NCBI GenBank assembly: GCA_019925095.2
Contig: CM034388.1
Span: forward strand, 8,454,501-8,518,500
Reading direction: 5' to 3'
Length of the DNA stretch: 64,000 nucleotides
Origin: Dendrolimus kikuchii
Lineage: Eukaryota > Arthropoda > Insecta > Lepidoptera > Lasiocampidae
The number at the start of each line of letters is the position of its first letter. The first letter of the stretch is position 1. Of the stretch, positions 20,581 through 32,000 are shown piece by piece. The notes beneath the pieces were generated by a model, which saw nothing but the letters and a program-made list of their open reading frames with translations, did no database searches and was not told where the DNA came from. The position numbers and the translations under genes were made by a program.

Positions 20581-20835
20581 TGTCATGGTTGACGGCTATT
20601 GTGATCGAATCGACTAAGCCTTTGCTTTCCTACCTCACAGCTGCGCACGAGGCTCCGAGTTCGATTCATAGCATGGTAAAATTGGTAAACGAACTTTTTA
20701 TCTACTGTAGTGCGAGGGTCTGAAATCGGTCTCAGGGTGGTCCGTTGTATATTACAAATAACACAAGCTTAATTAGCTTAGCTTGGAGATATAAAATGTG
20801 TGTGTTTGTCTGCCAATTAAATTATTATAAATCAT
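20581..20835 (+). mobile_element. tRNA-derived SINE, copy 2
   Basis: Same orientation and layout as the copy at 18575: ACTAAGCCTTTGC, then CGAGTTCGATTCATAGC (B-box-like), then a body with GAAATCGGTCTCAGGGTGGT and AGCTTGGAGATATAA. It ends just before the solo LTR. Confidence 0.6.
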
Positions 20836-20882
20836 CGTACTATAATTTAAAAAATAATAAACATGTCCAAGTTTTAAATTAT

Positions 20883-21639
20883 TGTAGCGAGTGATGGTAG
20901 AACAATCTATTGGTTTAAGAAATTTTAGAAAAAGGTAGAAGATTCTGGAAGGCAAAGACAAGGAAGGATACATTTTAGAAAGGGAGAAACGATGAACGAA
21001 AGTTCCAGAACAGAAATTTCGAGGACAGATATAGATAGATGTTAGAAAGGGATAGATGATGAACGAGAGTTCTAGAATAGAAGGTTCAGGGAGGTAAAGA
21101 CAGAGATAGATGTTTAGAAAGGGACAGATAGTAAATAAAGAATATCGAAAAGAAGATCGAAATTATGGGTTCCAGAAGACTCTTCCGGGTATATAAGCAG
21201 CAAAGCAGCGTAAGGCGCGCCTACCGGGCAGTTTAGAGTTTGAGTTCAGTTCAAGACAGCCAGCTACAAGTGCGATACGAAAGAGTTGTAAGAAAAGTTT
21301 AATAAAAGACAGTGACGAGTTTAGTGGTGAATTTAGTGAAAAGTTTAGTGGACAGTTCAGTGAAGGAGGAGTGTAGCGTAGTTTGAGAGAAGATCCAGAA
21401 GCGAGCTACACGCGGTAAATTCGGAGGTGAGCACTGCAGTAGCAGGTGGTCTACGCAATATCGGCAACGGTATTGTGAATGAGACATCTTATCGTCGGTA
21501 AAGTGCGTCGTTAGTTGTGCGTGTAGGGGCACCCCTGCGGAGATGAATCACGCACGGCTGTGTAAGGTAATAAAAGCGTATAGTTGAAAACTGGTGTTTT
21601 CTTCAAATCCTAAGTGCATACCCCCGCTCGCACGTAACA
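20883..21639 (+). mobile_element. 757-bp solo LTR with 4-bp target-site duplication
   Basis: Begins TGTAGCGAGTGATGG and ends CGCACGTAACA, the TGT...ACA ends usual for LTRs. TTAT flanks it on both sides (20879-20882 and 21640-21643). Inside are three diverged direct repeats of TTAGAAAGGGA followed by GATGAACGA-like sequence (20970-21120), a TATA box GTATATAAGC near 21190 and AATAAAAGC near 21570. These fit U3, R and U5 on the plus strand. A 4-bp duplication suits a Ty3/gypsy-type element. No internal coding region remains. Confidence 0.8.
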
Positions 21640-21643
21640 TTAT

Positions 21644-23089
21644 TTTAGACATTTGTGTTCTAATTAAATATCTATTCGTAAAATATTATTTACAAAGTTC
21701 AATAAATTAAAGTAAGTCAATTTTATTTAAATGTTTTTATTTGGAGTTAAATTACAATAAATTTTGATATTTGTTAGTAGTCCGTGTAGTTCCGAGTACC
21801 ACAGATCACTCTCGATAGATACGGCATTGAGACAACGGTCGAGCTCCATACATACGCGCAGATAAACATGTGTAGAATGTCACCTCAAATCACGGTTATA
21901 GTGATTTCTACGGTTGTTAAAATTACTTTTGCTATAGACAGTGTTGACCAAGGTTACCTATGCATAATTGTACGTTTACAAATAAAAGGCAATTTAGCAT
22001 TCATTTAATTTACATACATATCAGTATCGTCAATACGTTCAGTGAAAATAGGTGGGAAGTATTCTTGAAATAGAAACTATTAATAAGACGACAAAATGCT
22101 TTAATTTCACAAATTAAGTTAAATAAATAATACATTCTAACTACACAGAGAAGAGCTCAGTTATAATTTTAACTTATAATAGTTATTAGCAGGCAGAAGT
22201 GTATTCTTTTTCTCATCGCTTATATGCGTGGTGAAAGTCACAATTTGAGGGCCCAAAAAAGGCCGCTTTTTGGGAGAGCGCTTAGTAAATTGACACCAGT
22301 CTAGATATACTGGTATGTCTAAGAAATGACATAAAGTTCCACTTTATTTTGACATTTGTGCGAAAGCGACCGCTTTAGGCTCTCAGAGCATAATACCAAA
22401 CTTTTTCAAGAAAAATAGTTACCTTCAAAATACATAACATATATAAGAGAGTAAATTTATGTTTCGAAAGATAACTGTTATAACCATTATAATAATTATG
22501 GATTTCTTTTTACCAAGTTTCATTAATATAATTATATTTATACAGAGTTTAAGCGTGAAAAAACTTCGTTAGTTAATGGACTTTGTTTTGCCAATTTTAA
22601 ACTTAATTATCAAAATTGGATTTAATACTGTCGATACTTGTCGTTGTATGGACACTTACATCATATTGTTATATCTCAATTCTCAATGTATGGATGTTTA
22701 AATTTTTGTACTGTCCTACCTGTTAAGAAAGGCATTTGTTAATCAGAACATTTCACTATCTGATCCATTACCCGCGCCATCTTTGACGATTACATTGGAT
22801 AGAAATAAAATTCTCAGTAGGGAGTGATCTGTGCCGTATACTAATAATAGCAGTATCATATAAATATTATGAGTAGTATAAATCAGTCTAGTATTCTATT
22901 TGTCATATTTTAGGATCATAAGTTATTTAGGACTTTGATTAGAAGCTGTCTCCTAAGTGGCTACGACTAAAACACAACCGCACCATGAAATTTATCAGTG
23001 ATGGATGTGGTCGAATTGGAATTACCGTAGAAAAAATTACGGTGGAGGTATTTAAATAAACTTTAGCATGTTCTGTTGAGATATGTATG
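21644..23089. other. Spacer downstream of cathepsin gene A
   Basis: AT-rich, no gene. The region around 22906-22930 (TTTTAGGATCATAAGTTATT) resembles 40348-40370 downstream of gene B, so the gene duplication extends past the stop codons. Confidence 0.45.
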
Positions 23090-26000
23090 TTATACGAGGG
23101 GATACGAGGCGAAGCTCGCAATGCCGCAGTTGTTGTCGCGGTTGCGCGCCATCTTGATGTATCCGTGGTCCCCCCAGGTGGCGCCCCACGAGTTCTTCAC
23201 TAGCCAATAGTCGCCGCCCTTCTCGTCGGTGCCGTAGCCCACTACCAGCATTGCGTGGTCCACGAACTCCGGGGCACAGTAATGTTCGTAATAAACCCCA
23301 GTCGAGTAAAATTTGAAAGACTCCGGCGTAGAGTCGATGGCCACCGAGACGGGACCCACCGTGGCCACCGCCTGCATCAGCTTCTGCTCATCTTCCTCAG
23401 GGATTCTCACGAAACCCTTGACGTCGTTGACAGAGTTGCTTGCGTTGTATCTAAACGAGATGATAGGGCTCGATTACAAACCAACTTCAAAATGCAAAAT
23501 AAATGGCCACTTTTAAAATATAATAGGCACTTGAATGAAAAAAATAAGAAGAGAGGCAATAATTTTCGTGGTTTTGGTTACATATAAATATCTATTCCAT
23601 TTTTCGAAATAAAAGTACCCTATATTCGTTCTTTGTAAAGTTTATCTATCTTATCTTATCTTATACTAATATAATAAAGCTGAAGAGTTTGTTTGTTTGT
23701 TTGGTTGAACGCGCTAATCTCAGAAACTACTGGTCTGATTTGAAAAATTCTTTTAGTGTTAGATAGCTCATTTATCGAGGCATGCTATAAGCTATATCAT
23801 CACGCTAAGACGAATAGGAGCGGAGCACCAATGAAGAATGTTTCAAAATCGGGGTTTTTTTTTACTTACTTTTTTTTACTATTTCACGCGGACGAAGTCG
23901 CGGGCAGAAGCTAGTAATGTTATAAAATTTTAAACATACCGTAAACGTACATTAAAGGCCGCTTGCATAACGATCGCCTTTAAATAAAATTAGTTAATCA
24001 TTTAAACTGCCTAAATACGTTTTACACAAAACGTATTGACAGTTCTTTAAACATATTTAGCGGCAAATTTTGCGTTGTGCAAGACGCTAATTGTATTTAA
24101 GGTTGTTAAATACGTCTTGTGTTTCTTAAATAAATTTAAGCCACATTATGTAAGCGGCCCTGAATCTATTAAAAAATCAACTGGAGTAGACTATATAAAC
24201 GAAAGAGAACACGATGCAATTTTTTAAAATTTCTAGTCCGTTTGTCTGTTAACTACCGGGCCAAGTTCAATGCTATTTTCGCTGATCGACAGCAAATTAT
24301 TAGACTTAAAATATGCGCTAGTTTTTAATCTGGGAATCACACGGGTTTTTTTCTGGGAATGATTTAAAATAACCAGATTCAAAAAAAATCGAATCCCAAT
24401 TTGGTTTTATTTTTTATCCCGGGGCGATTTGTAGTAGTTCAGGTGCATAAAAATTGCCATATTCCGGCACAGTGTTTAAGAAAACGATGATGAAGATTTT
24501 TGATGAAAAAATTAAAACAACGACAAAAATTGATGATGCAGTTTTTTTTTACATTTATACACGCATTGTATACATTTAAACTATTTACAGATTTATTACA
24601 GCGTTTTCCGCGGCTACGTCGCGTGAATATTCCTTGTTGATGGCTCTATATTACTTAGATAAAAACGTAATTTACTGTTTCTTGTTATGTTCACCATAAT
24701 AACAAAGAAACTAAATCCATATAGGACGCGTTCCTTTAGTATCTCACAACGCCCAAAATGCTCTGTCTGCCGTTCCACAAGACGACCGCGGTCGTTACGG
24801 TCGTGGCCAAAACGTCACTAATGACGTTATCATTTTCAATCACACAGCGCTAACAACGACCCATGTCCAGAGGTGGGTCGAAGTGGGCGCTGGCCAAAGA
24901 GATGAAGAATGAAATTTAGAACCCGATTGCAGCGCCACCTACCGGGTCCAAATGTAAGCTATCCTATCTTTTAAGTCGGATCAAACTGCAGACGGTGTGC
25001 AAATTTGATTAAAATCGGTCAAGTAGTTTAGGTGTCCATCGCGGACAAACAACGTGACACGTAATTTATACATATTAAGATAGTATAGATGGATAGAAGA
25101 TAGATAGAAAAATAGAAGATTGTTACAAATTATAACTGATAGTAAAATTAAACATCCTAGTGAAACGTTCAATTCGATACAACTGATGTGTGAAACCGGT
25201 TAATCGGTAAATTAGGAGATCTGATCACACCTGTGAGATGTTTATGAGCTGATATTATGTATTAGATAGCCCACCTGCACGTGGCGTCGTGTCCTTCGTA
25301 GGGGTAGGTCTCCTCGGTGTTGATGCCGCCGTTGGCCTTGATATAATTGAAAGCGTAGATCATGTAGCCGCTTCTGCATCCGTTGTTTTCGTACTCGACC
25401 GAACAATCGATAAGATTCTGCTCTGACAGCGACATCAACTTTCCCGACTTACGGAAGTGCTGCCCTTCTAGAGCTCCGGTCTGTCGAAGGAAGTACATAT
25501 AGTTTAAAATTACTACGATCTACAAATACGTGGACCAGAGGAAAAATCAGGAAGACGTAACCGTGTACCCTCTCGGAAATGGTACTTAGGTAAAGGCCAA
25601 AGCCTTGTTTGTTTGGTTACCTATTCAATTTCGCCGAAATACTCAGAACCTTGCTTTTCTCTATAATACTTTATTTGTCCCTAGTACTCCTGATTACCTT
25701 AAACAATGTTTTGAATTTCTCTCGTCCTCTTAAAATTTACGCCCTTCTACTAAGCTTAAATTGAACGCTCCTGTGCATAACTTAACTTTTTACAACAATT
25801 CTTTTACTGTTAAGGCTATACAGCTTTGGAACGCGCTTACTGTTACTATCAGACAAGCAAAATCACTAACGATTTTTAAAACTATGATCAAAAAATACTA
25901 TCTGTCATTGGAATATGATATTTAAATAAACATAATATTTTCTTAAATTTTCGCGACTTGTATACATAGTAGCTACTGAAATCGACATCAACGGCGAGTA

Positions 26001-29000
26001 CACCTCGGTCATAGTACATAGGGCGGAAAATTCTAGGAGTAAAGATAGTATCTGTGTAGAGGTAGTGAATGAATGTATGTAAGTCAAGTCCAACATCGGA
26101 TTGTGATTCGTCGATAAACATGCCATCACATTTGTATAGGTAAAAGAGAACTTAACTTTTATTCGATAATTTACAATTTTCTTGGTTTAATTATGACGTG
26201 TTAAGTAAATCAACAGCTAACAGAGTCAAAAAAGAACTGGGCTCTTTAACTTTCGTTGTACAGAGACAAAGAATGTGGTCTTATATGAAGAAATAACAGT
26301 TATTGTTGCACTCGTTGAGTCACGGCCACCGTGGGTTTTCCTTTAATTTACAAAAGCCGGGATAAATTTATTAAATAACAGTGCATGTATTACTGGAAAA
26401 CAGATAAATAATTAAATTTATCCTGTTGAAACTTGGAACATATTTAGAATTTTGGTTTTTTTTATTCAATTAGCAATATTTGATATTTAATGTCCTTATT
26501 TTTATATTTAGATGTATATTTATTGTTTATTATACTACTCTGTCAAAAAAGTACCGCGAAAAGATCAATAATACGCAAAATGTTACTTATTCATTCAAAT
26601 TTATTTTATCACCTTCAAAGTATGCTCCTTCAGAAATAATAGAATTGAGCCAACGAATAATCCAATTATCAAAACATTTTTTAAACGCTTTTCCGGAATT
26701 GAGTTTAGTTCTCCTCGCGAATTGACTTCTAACGAATTAAAACGAGTGTCACGAAGTGGTAATTTGAGTTTAGTAAAAAGAAAGAAGTCGGCTGGAGCCA
26801 TATCTGGTGAAGAAGGTTGCTCGATAGTATTTGTTGAGTTTTTGGTCCAAAATTCGTTCACAATGATGGCCTTGTGCGAAGGTGCATTATCGTGGTGCAC
26901 AATCCCAGAATTTTCTTTCCACGAATCTGGCCTTTTTCGTCAAATTTGCTCTCATAAACGCCGCATAATGCTCTAATAATATACTTTCTGTAGTGTTTGA
27001 CCTTCTGGTAAGTATTCCGAGTGCATAATACTGCGATAGTCAAAGGAAACAGTCGACAAGACTTTGACTTTTGATCGACTTTGGCGTGGTTTTTTCAGTT
27101 TCGGTTCAGTTGGAAGGCGCCACTCCGAAGCTTGTTTACTAGTTTGCATGTCAGACTCTTAAACCCACGTCTCGTCACCAGTAACAATGCGTTTCATGAA
27201 TGTTGGGTCGGAATTGACTTGTTCTAGCATGTCCTCAGCGGCTTGAATGGAATTTAGTTTTTGGAGAATATTTAGGTCTTTTGGGACGGATCGACTCGTG
27301 AGGCACAGAAAGTTCAGCGGCTACTTCTCTCAAACTTGAATGGGGATTCAGTCACTATTTCCATTACTTTTGCGATGTTAACTTCAGTTGAAGACGTTGA
27401 TGGTCTACCAGGACGAGGCAAATCTTCCAGCATATCTCGACCGCTTTTGAACGGTTTGTACCAGTCATAAATTAATTTGGAACCATAAACAAATCAATCA
27501 TTTCCGATACTTTTTTGACAGAATGTATATGTTTTAATATGATTTACGCGTCAAAATAAAAATAACAAAACAGACAGCATGACTTAATATTTAGTATTGT
27601 TATGAATTTGTAGAGGATTTATAGGATGTATATTCGAGAATGCCATTGAAATTATCACAAAGTTTATTAGAAGTACACACACGTAATTCACAGTTATTGC
27701 AAGTATAGTCGAATACAACAAAATCAAACCATAACGCAGAAAATTGTAATCACATAAATCGCACAAAGTCGTATCGTTTCGTTCGAAATCAGAACACGAC
27801 TGTCGCTTTTCCCGACTTACCAAATCTCATCCATTGGCAAATTAGACATGGCCACCTAACAACTTGCCGCCCACTGGTCGTTGAAATCCTTAACTAGTCG
27901 GCTTAATGGCTTCTAACAATTCGCATGATCCACAAACAGGCGAAGGAATGTTTTATGATGTTTTACGGCGGCGTGAACAAAGAGATTATCGTGAACAATA
28001 GATCACTCTAATTAAAATAGTTAATAAGACACCTGCAAAGGATTAGTATCGGCTCGCAACAGTATGTATTATTGTGCAATAAACGGACTTATCGTCAAAG
28101 TGCAATTTCTTCCACATGACCCTGGACTAGACTATAACTATGTATATATAATAATAGGCTATAGTTACGCTTACTATTTACTTGCAGTTAAAGGTTTAGG
28201 ATTAGAGGTGGGTAGATATTTTAAAAGCCAGCGAATTGCAGTTGTTCACAAAATAGCCACGGCTAAGTAGTCAACCACTTCGCCAAGTGGCTATAATGGT
28301 TGTCGAATAAAATCGAAAATCACTTCCCCTTCTTCTATTCCATATCCCTACCCCATCCTCTTTATCCCATTCTCCTGTCTGATCCATCTATTCCATCACC
28401 TCCATCTCGTTTTAAAAGTTGACAACACGTTAACTTTGTCTTTGGTGCTGTAAACGTCTATAGGCGACGGTATCCACTTTTCATTAGATTGGCTTTCTGC
28501 CTGTTTGCCCGTTTCGCAATTTAAAAAGAACCCATAATACGTATCTACGACAGCGGTCCCTTTCGGCCCCCTGATGTCACAGGTAAAGCTGAGGCTCCAC
28601 TAAAGAAAAATTACCAACTTTTGTGTTGTCCACACGCACTGGTGACAAATGTTTCTGAAATTACCTTTGTGTTAGCAACAAAATTGGCAGTAAACATCAA
28701 AAGTACACGCTTGTCGCCGATATTCATTCGCTCTGTGGAGACGCTTACAGTTGGGAACATTAGTTGGAAACAGAAACGTTAATTAATTTAGGTCATACAC
28801 AAAGAGTACTATGGGACTCTAGTGATGAAAATTACAAAAATAAAAATATGAAAAAGGTTGCAGGGAAAACTATCAGTGATGATTCTATGGGGGCTACAAG
28901 AACTTGAAATACAAAACAATAACCAATATTTATGCTTCCGTTTCTTTTTACTTAAGTAATAAGTACTACCTACGGCTGCCTGTATAATATCACTGTCATT

Positions 29001-32000
29001 CGAAGACATGTTGCTAACTATACTGATGGAGACAGCTAGTAGTCAACTGAAATATTTCTCAAATTGTTGGGAATTTGTTTCAATTCGGTGTAGACACAAT
29101 GGAAACAAAAGTTGGTGATTTTTGGAAAGTTTTAAACAGTTGGGAACACAGAAGTCGCCAACATTTTCAGTGGGGACCTCTTAATACATCACATGACGTC
29201 AGTTATTTGGTGATGTTTAAATGTCGTACGTGTTAAGAGAACGTTGCATGTTAGGGAATAATGACAAGCAGACTCACCGAGCTGAACGCCCAGCAGGATT
29301 TGCACGCGATGCCTTGATCCTTGACCGGGGTGACGCCGCCGTCCTTGCGCCAGTCCACACTGTCTGAGAAAGTGACGTGTGCAGGCGATACGAAGGTGAC
29401 GCCCTCGGAGTCATAGCCCTCGTATCTGAACAAATCATCACTTTACCCTCACTATGATTTTATATTTTTTGCATTTTAAGTTGTTTAATGAGAAATACAA
29501 TATTTCTTTATTAAGTCCTAGTAGTGCCAGCCAAACTTCGTTCGCGTTGCCGTAACATGTGTACCTACCGTAGATACAACGCGGGATCGGAAACCCGACG
29601 GCACAAGCTTACAAATAATGTTTGGTACTTAGCTGGTTATCGGTCGACGGTGGGAAGTGGAATACAGGGAACACTTATTTCGTCTGTATAAGGAGGAGAA
29701 CTTTGACAGGAAATATTAGGTCTTTACATATTATTATGAAATTGGCGTTTTGTAAGGGAGAAACATAAATTAGATTTTTTTAAATATATTTATTTAATCA
29801 AAGTATGTACCATTGCTATCTATGCACTTCTGCCATCTTATAGGTAGTTCATTGATCCCTTTACTAAAAAAACCATTCGGACGGGAATCAATAAAATCTT
29901 TGAAGGCGCTTTGGACTGCCCCATTGGAATTGAATTTTTTCCCTTGCAAGAAGTTATCCAAATTTCGAAAAAAATGGTAATCTGTTGGAGTAAGGTCCGG
30001 GGAGCACAGTGGATGTCTTAGACATTCCAATTGAAGCTCCTCTAATTCGGTAGCCGTCTGTTGTGCAGTGTGTGGTCTAGCGTTGTCCTGAAGCAGCATT
30101 GGCCCTAGAGCGATTGACCAGCCTCGGTTGTTTAACAGCTAGCTTTTCCATCATTGTTTGCAGTTGCTGACAATAGACATCCGCCGTAATCGTCTGGCTA
30201 GATTTTAGAAAGCTGTAGTGAACGACACCTTCACTAGTCCACCAAACGCTCACAAGTATTTTTTTTTTTAGTCAATTTTCGCTTGGGGCAGGGTTTGGCT
30301 GGTTCGCCAGGGTTCAACCATTGCGATGAGTGTTTCCGATTATCGTACAGGATCCACTTTTCATCACAGGTAATGATTTGAAATCCCTTAATTATTGTGC
30401 CGGTTGAGTAATGTAACGCAGCAGTCGACGCGTGTTTGTCGGTTTGCTGCACTCAATTCATGAGGTACCCACCTTTCAAGCTTTTTCACCTTCCCAATTT
30501 GCTTCAAGTGGATTAAAACAGTTTTATCACTATCACCGCAGCCTGCAGCTATCTCGGACGTGGTTTGCGATGGATCCGCTTCCACAATAGCCTTCAATGC
30601 ATTATCAACTTTAGTCTCCGGCCGTCCACGGGGCTTGTTCTGCAGGTCGAAATTTCCAGAACGAAAATATTGGAACCAAAAACGCAGTGGTTTTTCTTTT
30701 GCGACACCGCCGCCATACACAGCATTAATCCTTCGAGCCGTTTCGACAGCACTGGTGCCACGATGGAACTCGTACTCGTAAATAATGCGATATTTCTGGT
30801 TTTTCATTTTGTAAACTGAGTGACGCAAAGAAAAAACCAAAAAAGGAAAAAACATTTAATTACGGTTTTCAAAACAGAAAAGCATAAGTAAATAGTTGTA
30901 TAAATTTGTAATTTAAATTCTTAACCAAAGACGAGATATTTGAGATCAAAGTGGCCAGCACGCCAACTTCATATGTAAGGACCTAATATATGAAACTAGG
31001 TTACACCCGTAAATGTTGGCCGGCTAGCAAAGATCACAGTTATTTTATCAATATTTAAAAATAAAGAGTATTTCCAGCAGTATAATGGATTTTTAACAAT
31101 GAGAATGAATTCATAAATCCTGGAAATTCCCCTAAAACGCGAAATAAGTAATGTTACTAAAGACAGTACACTACACTCAACTACAACTGTTCTATTTAAG
31201 TTTTATAAAAGATACCTACGCAAAGCAAACCCTTCCTTCCCGGGATATAAAGTATTACACATTTTATAACAGAGAATTTGCTTATTGATCAATGAAAATT
31301 TTTCATTGGAGCCAGATTTTGTTCAACATTGCCACTTTAAACCGCTCATAAGAAAATTCCACGATTTTAAGTCCGGGAATTTGCTATCGATCAGCGAAAC
31401 TAGCATCCAGCGTTAGCTTTTTATCCGTGCAGAAACGGAGAAAGAATACAATTTCCTGCGGCCTGTCGTAAGAGGCGACAAAACAACCCACAGCCAGGTG
31501 GTAGGGTATTTGCCCGTCTGGATGGCTACCACCCCTGGTCTAAAGTATGTCGCCAGAACAACCTTGGGTTGTGTTCCGGCATTAGTGACCAGGTTCCAGT
31601 CTCCCTTAAGAGAGCAGCAGCGCATTTGTAGCACCTTTGGTATTTTAAATGTCAATAGACGAACGTAACCGCTATCCATCAAGTGGGCCGTCTGCCTGTC
31701 TGCTGAACTCCTGCAGTAAAAAACAAAAAAGATTTTGTTAAATATCACGAAACAATAGCTATTTTAAAGCAGATATTTGTTGTTCTGTTGCAGAGGATAA
31801 CAAGGTTAGTTAGTGAATACGATGCTGTTATATTTACTAAACTCTTTGGTGGCATTCGTAACAGGTATTAACAAGTTGCTGAACATTTTAGATTGCGAAC
31901 ATTTAACTGACGGTAGTTTCAAGAAATTTATAGTATTTAAGCGGTGCATGAAGCCAGGCAGACACGGTTGTTCCACATCCGCCAGGCGCTGAGCTCCTCT

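Larger units (their letters stand above)
23451..25274. other. Gene A intron 4 with stacked repeats
   Basis: Contains GACGAAGTCGCGGGCAGAAG near 23890 (end of a common lepidopteran repeat), a terminal-inverted-repeat element at 23956-24164, another piece of the CCCGCGGG family at about 24170-24480, a repeat at 24726-24890 shared with 61080, and a reversed copy of the GCGCCACCTACCGG family near 24930. Confidence 0.55.
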
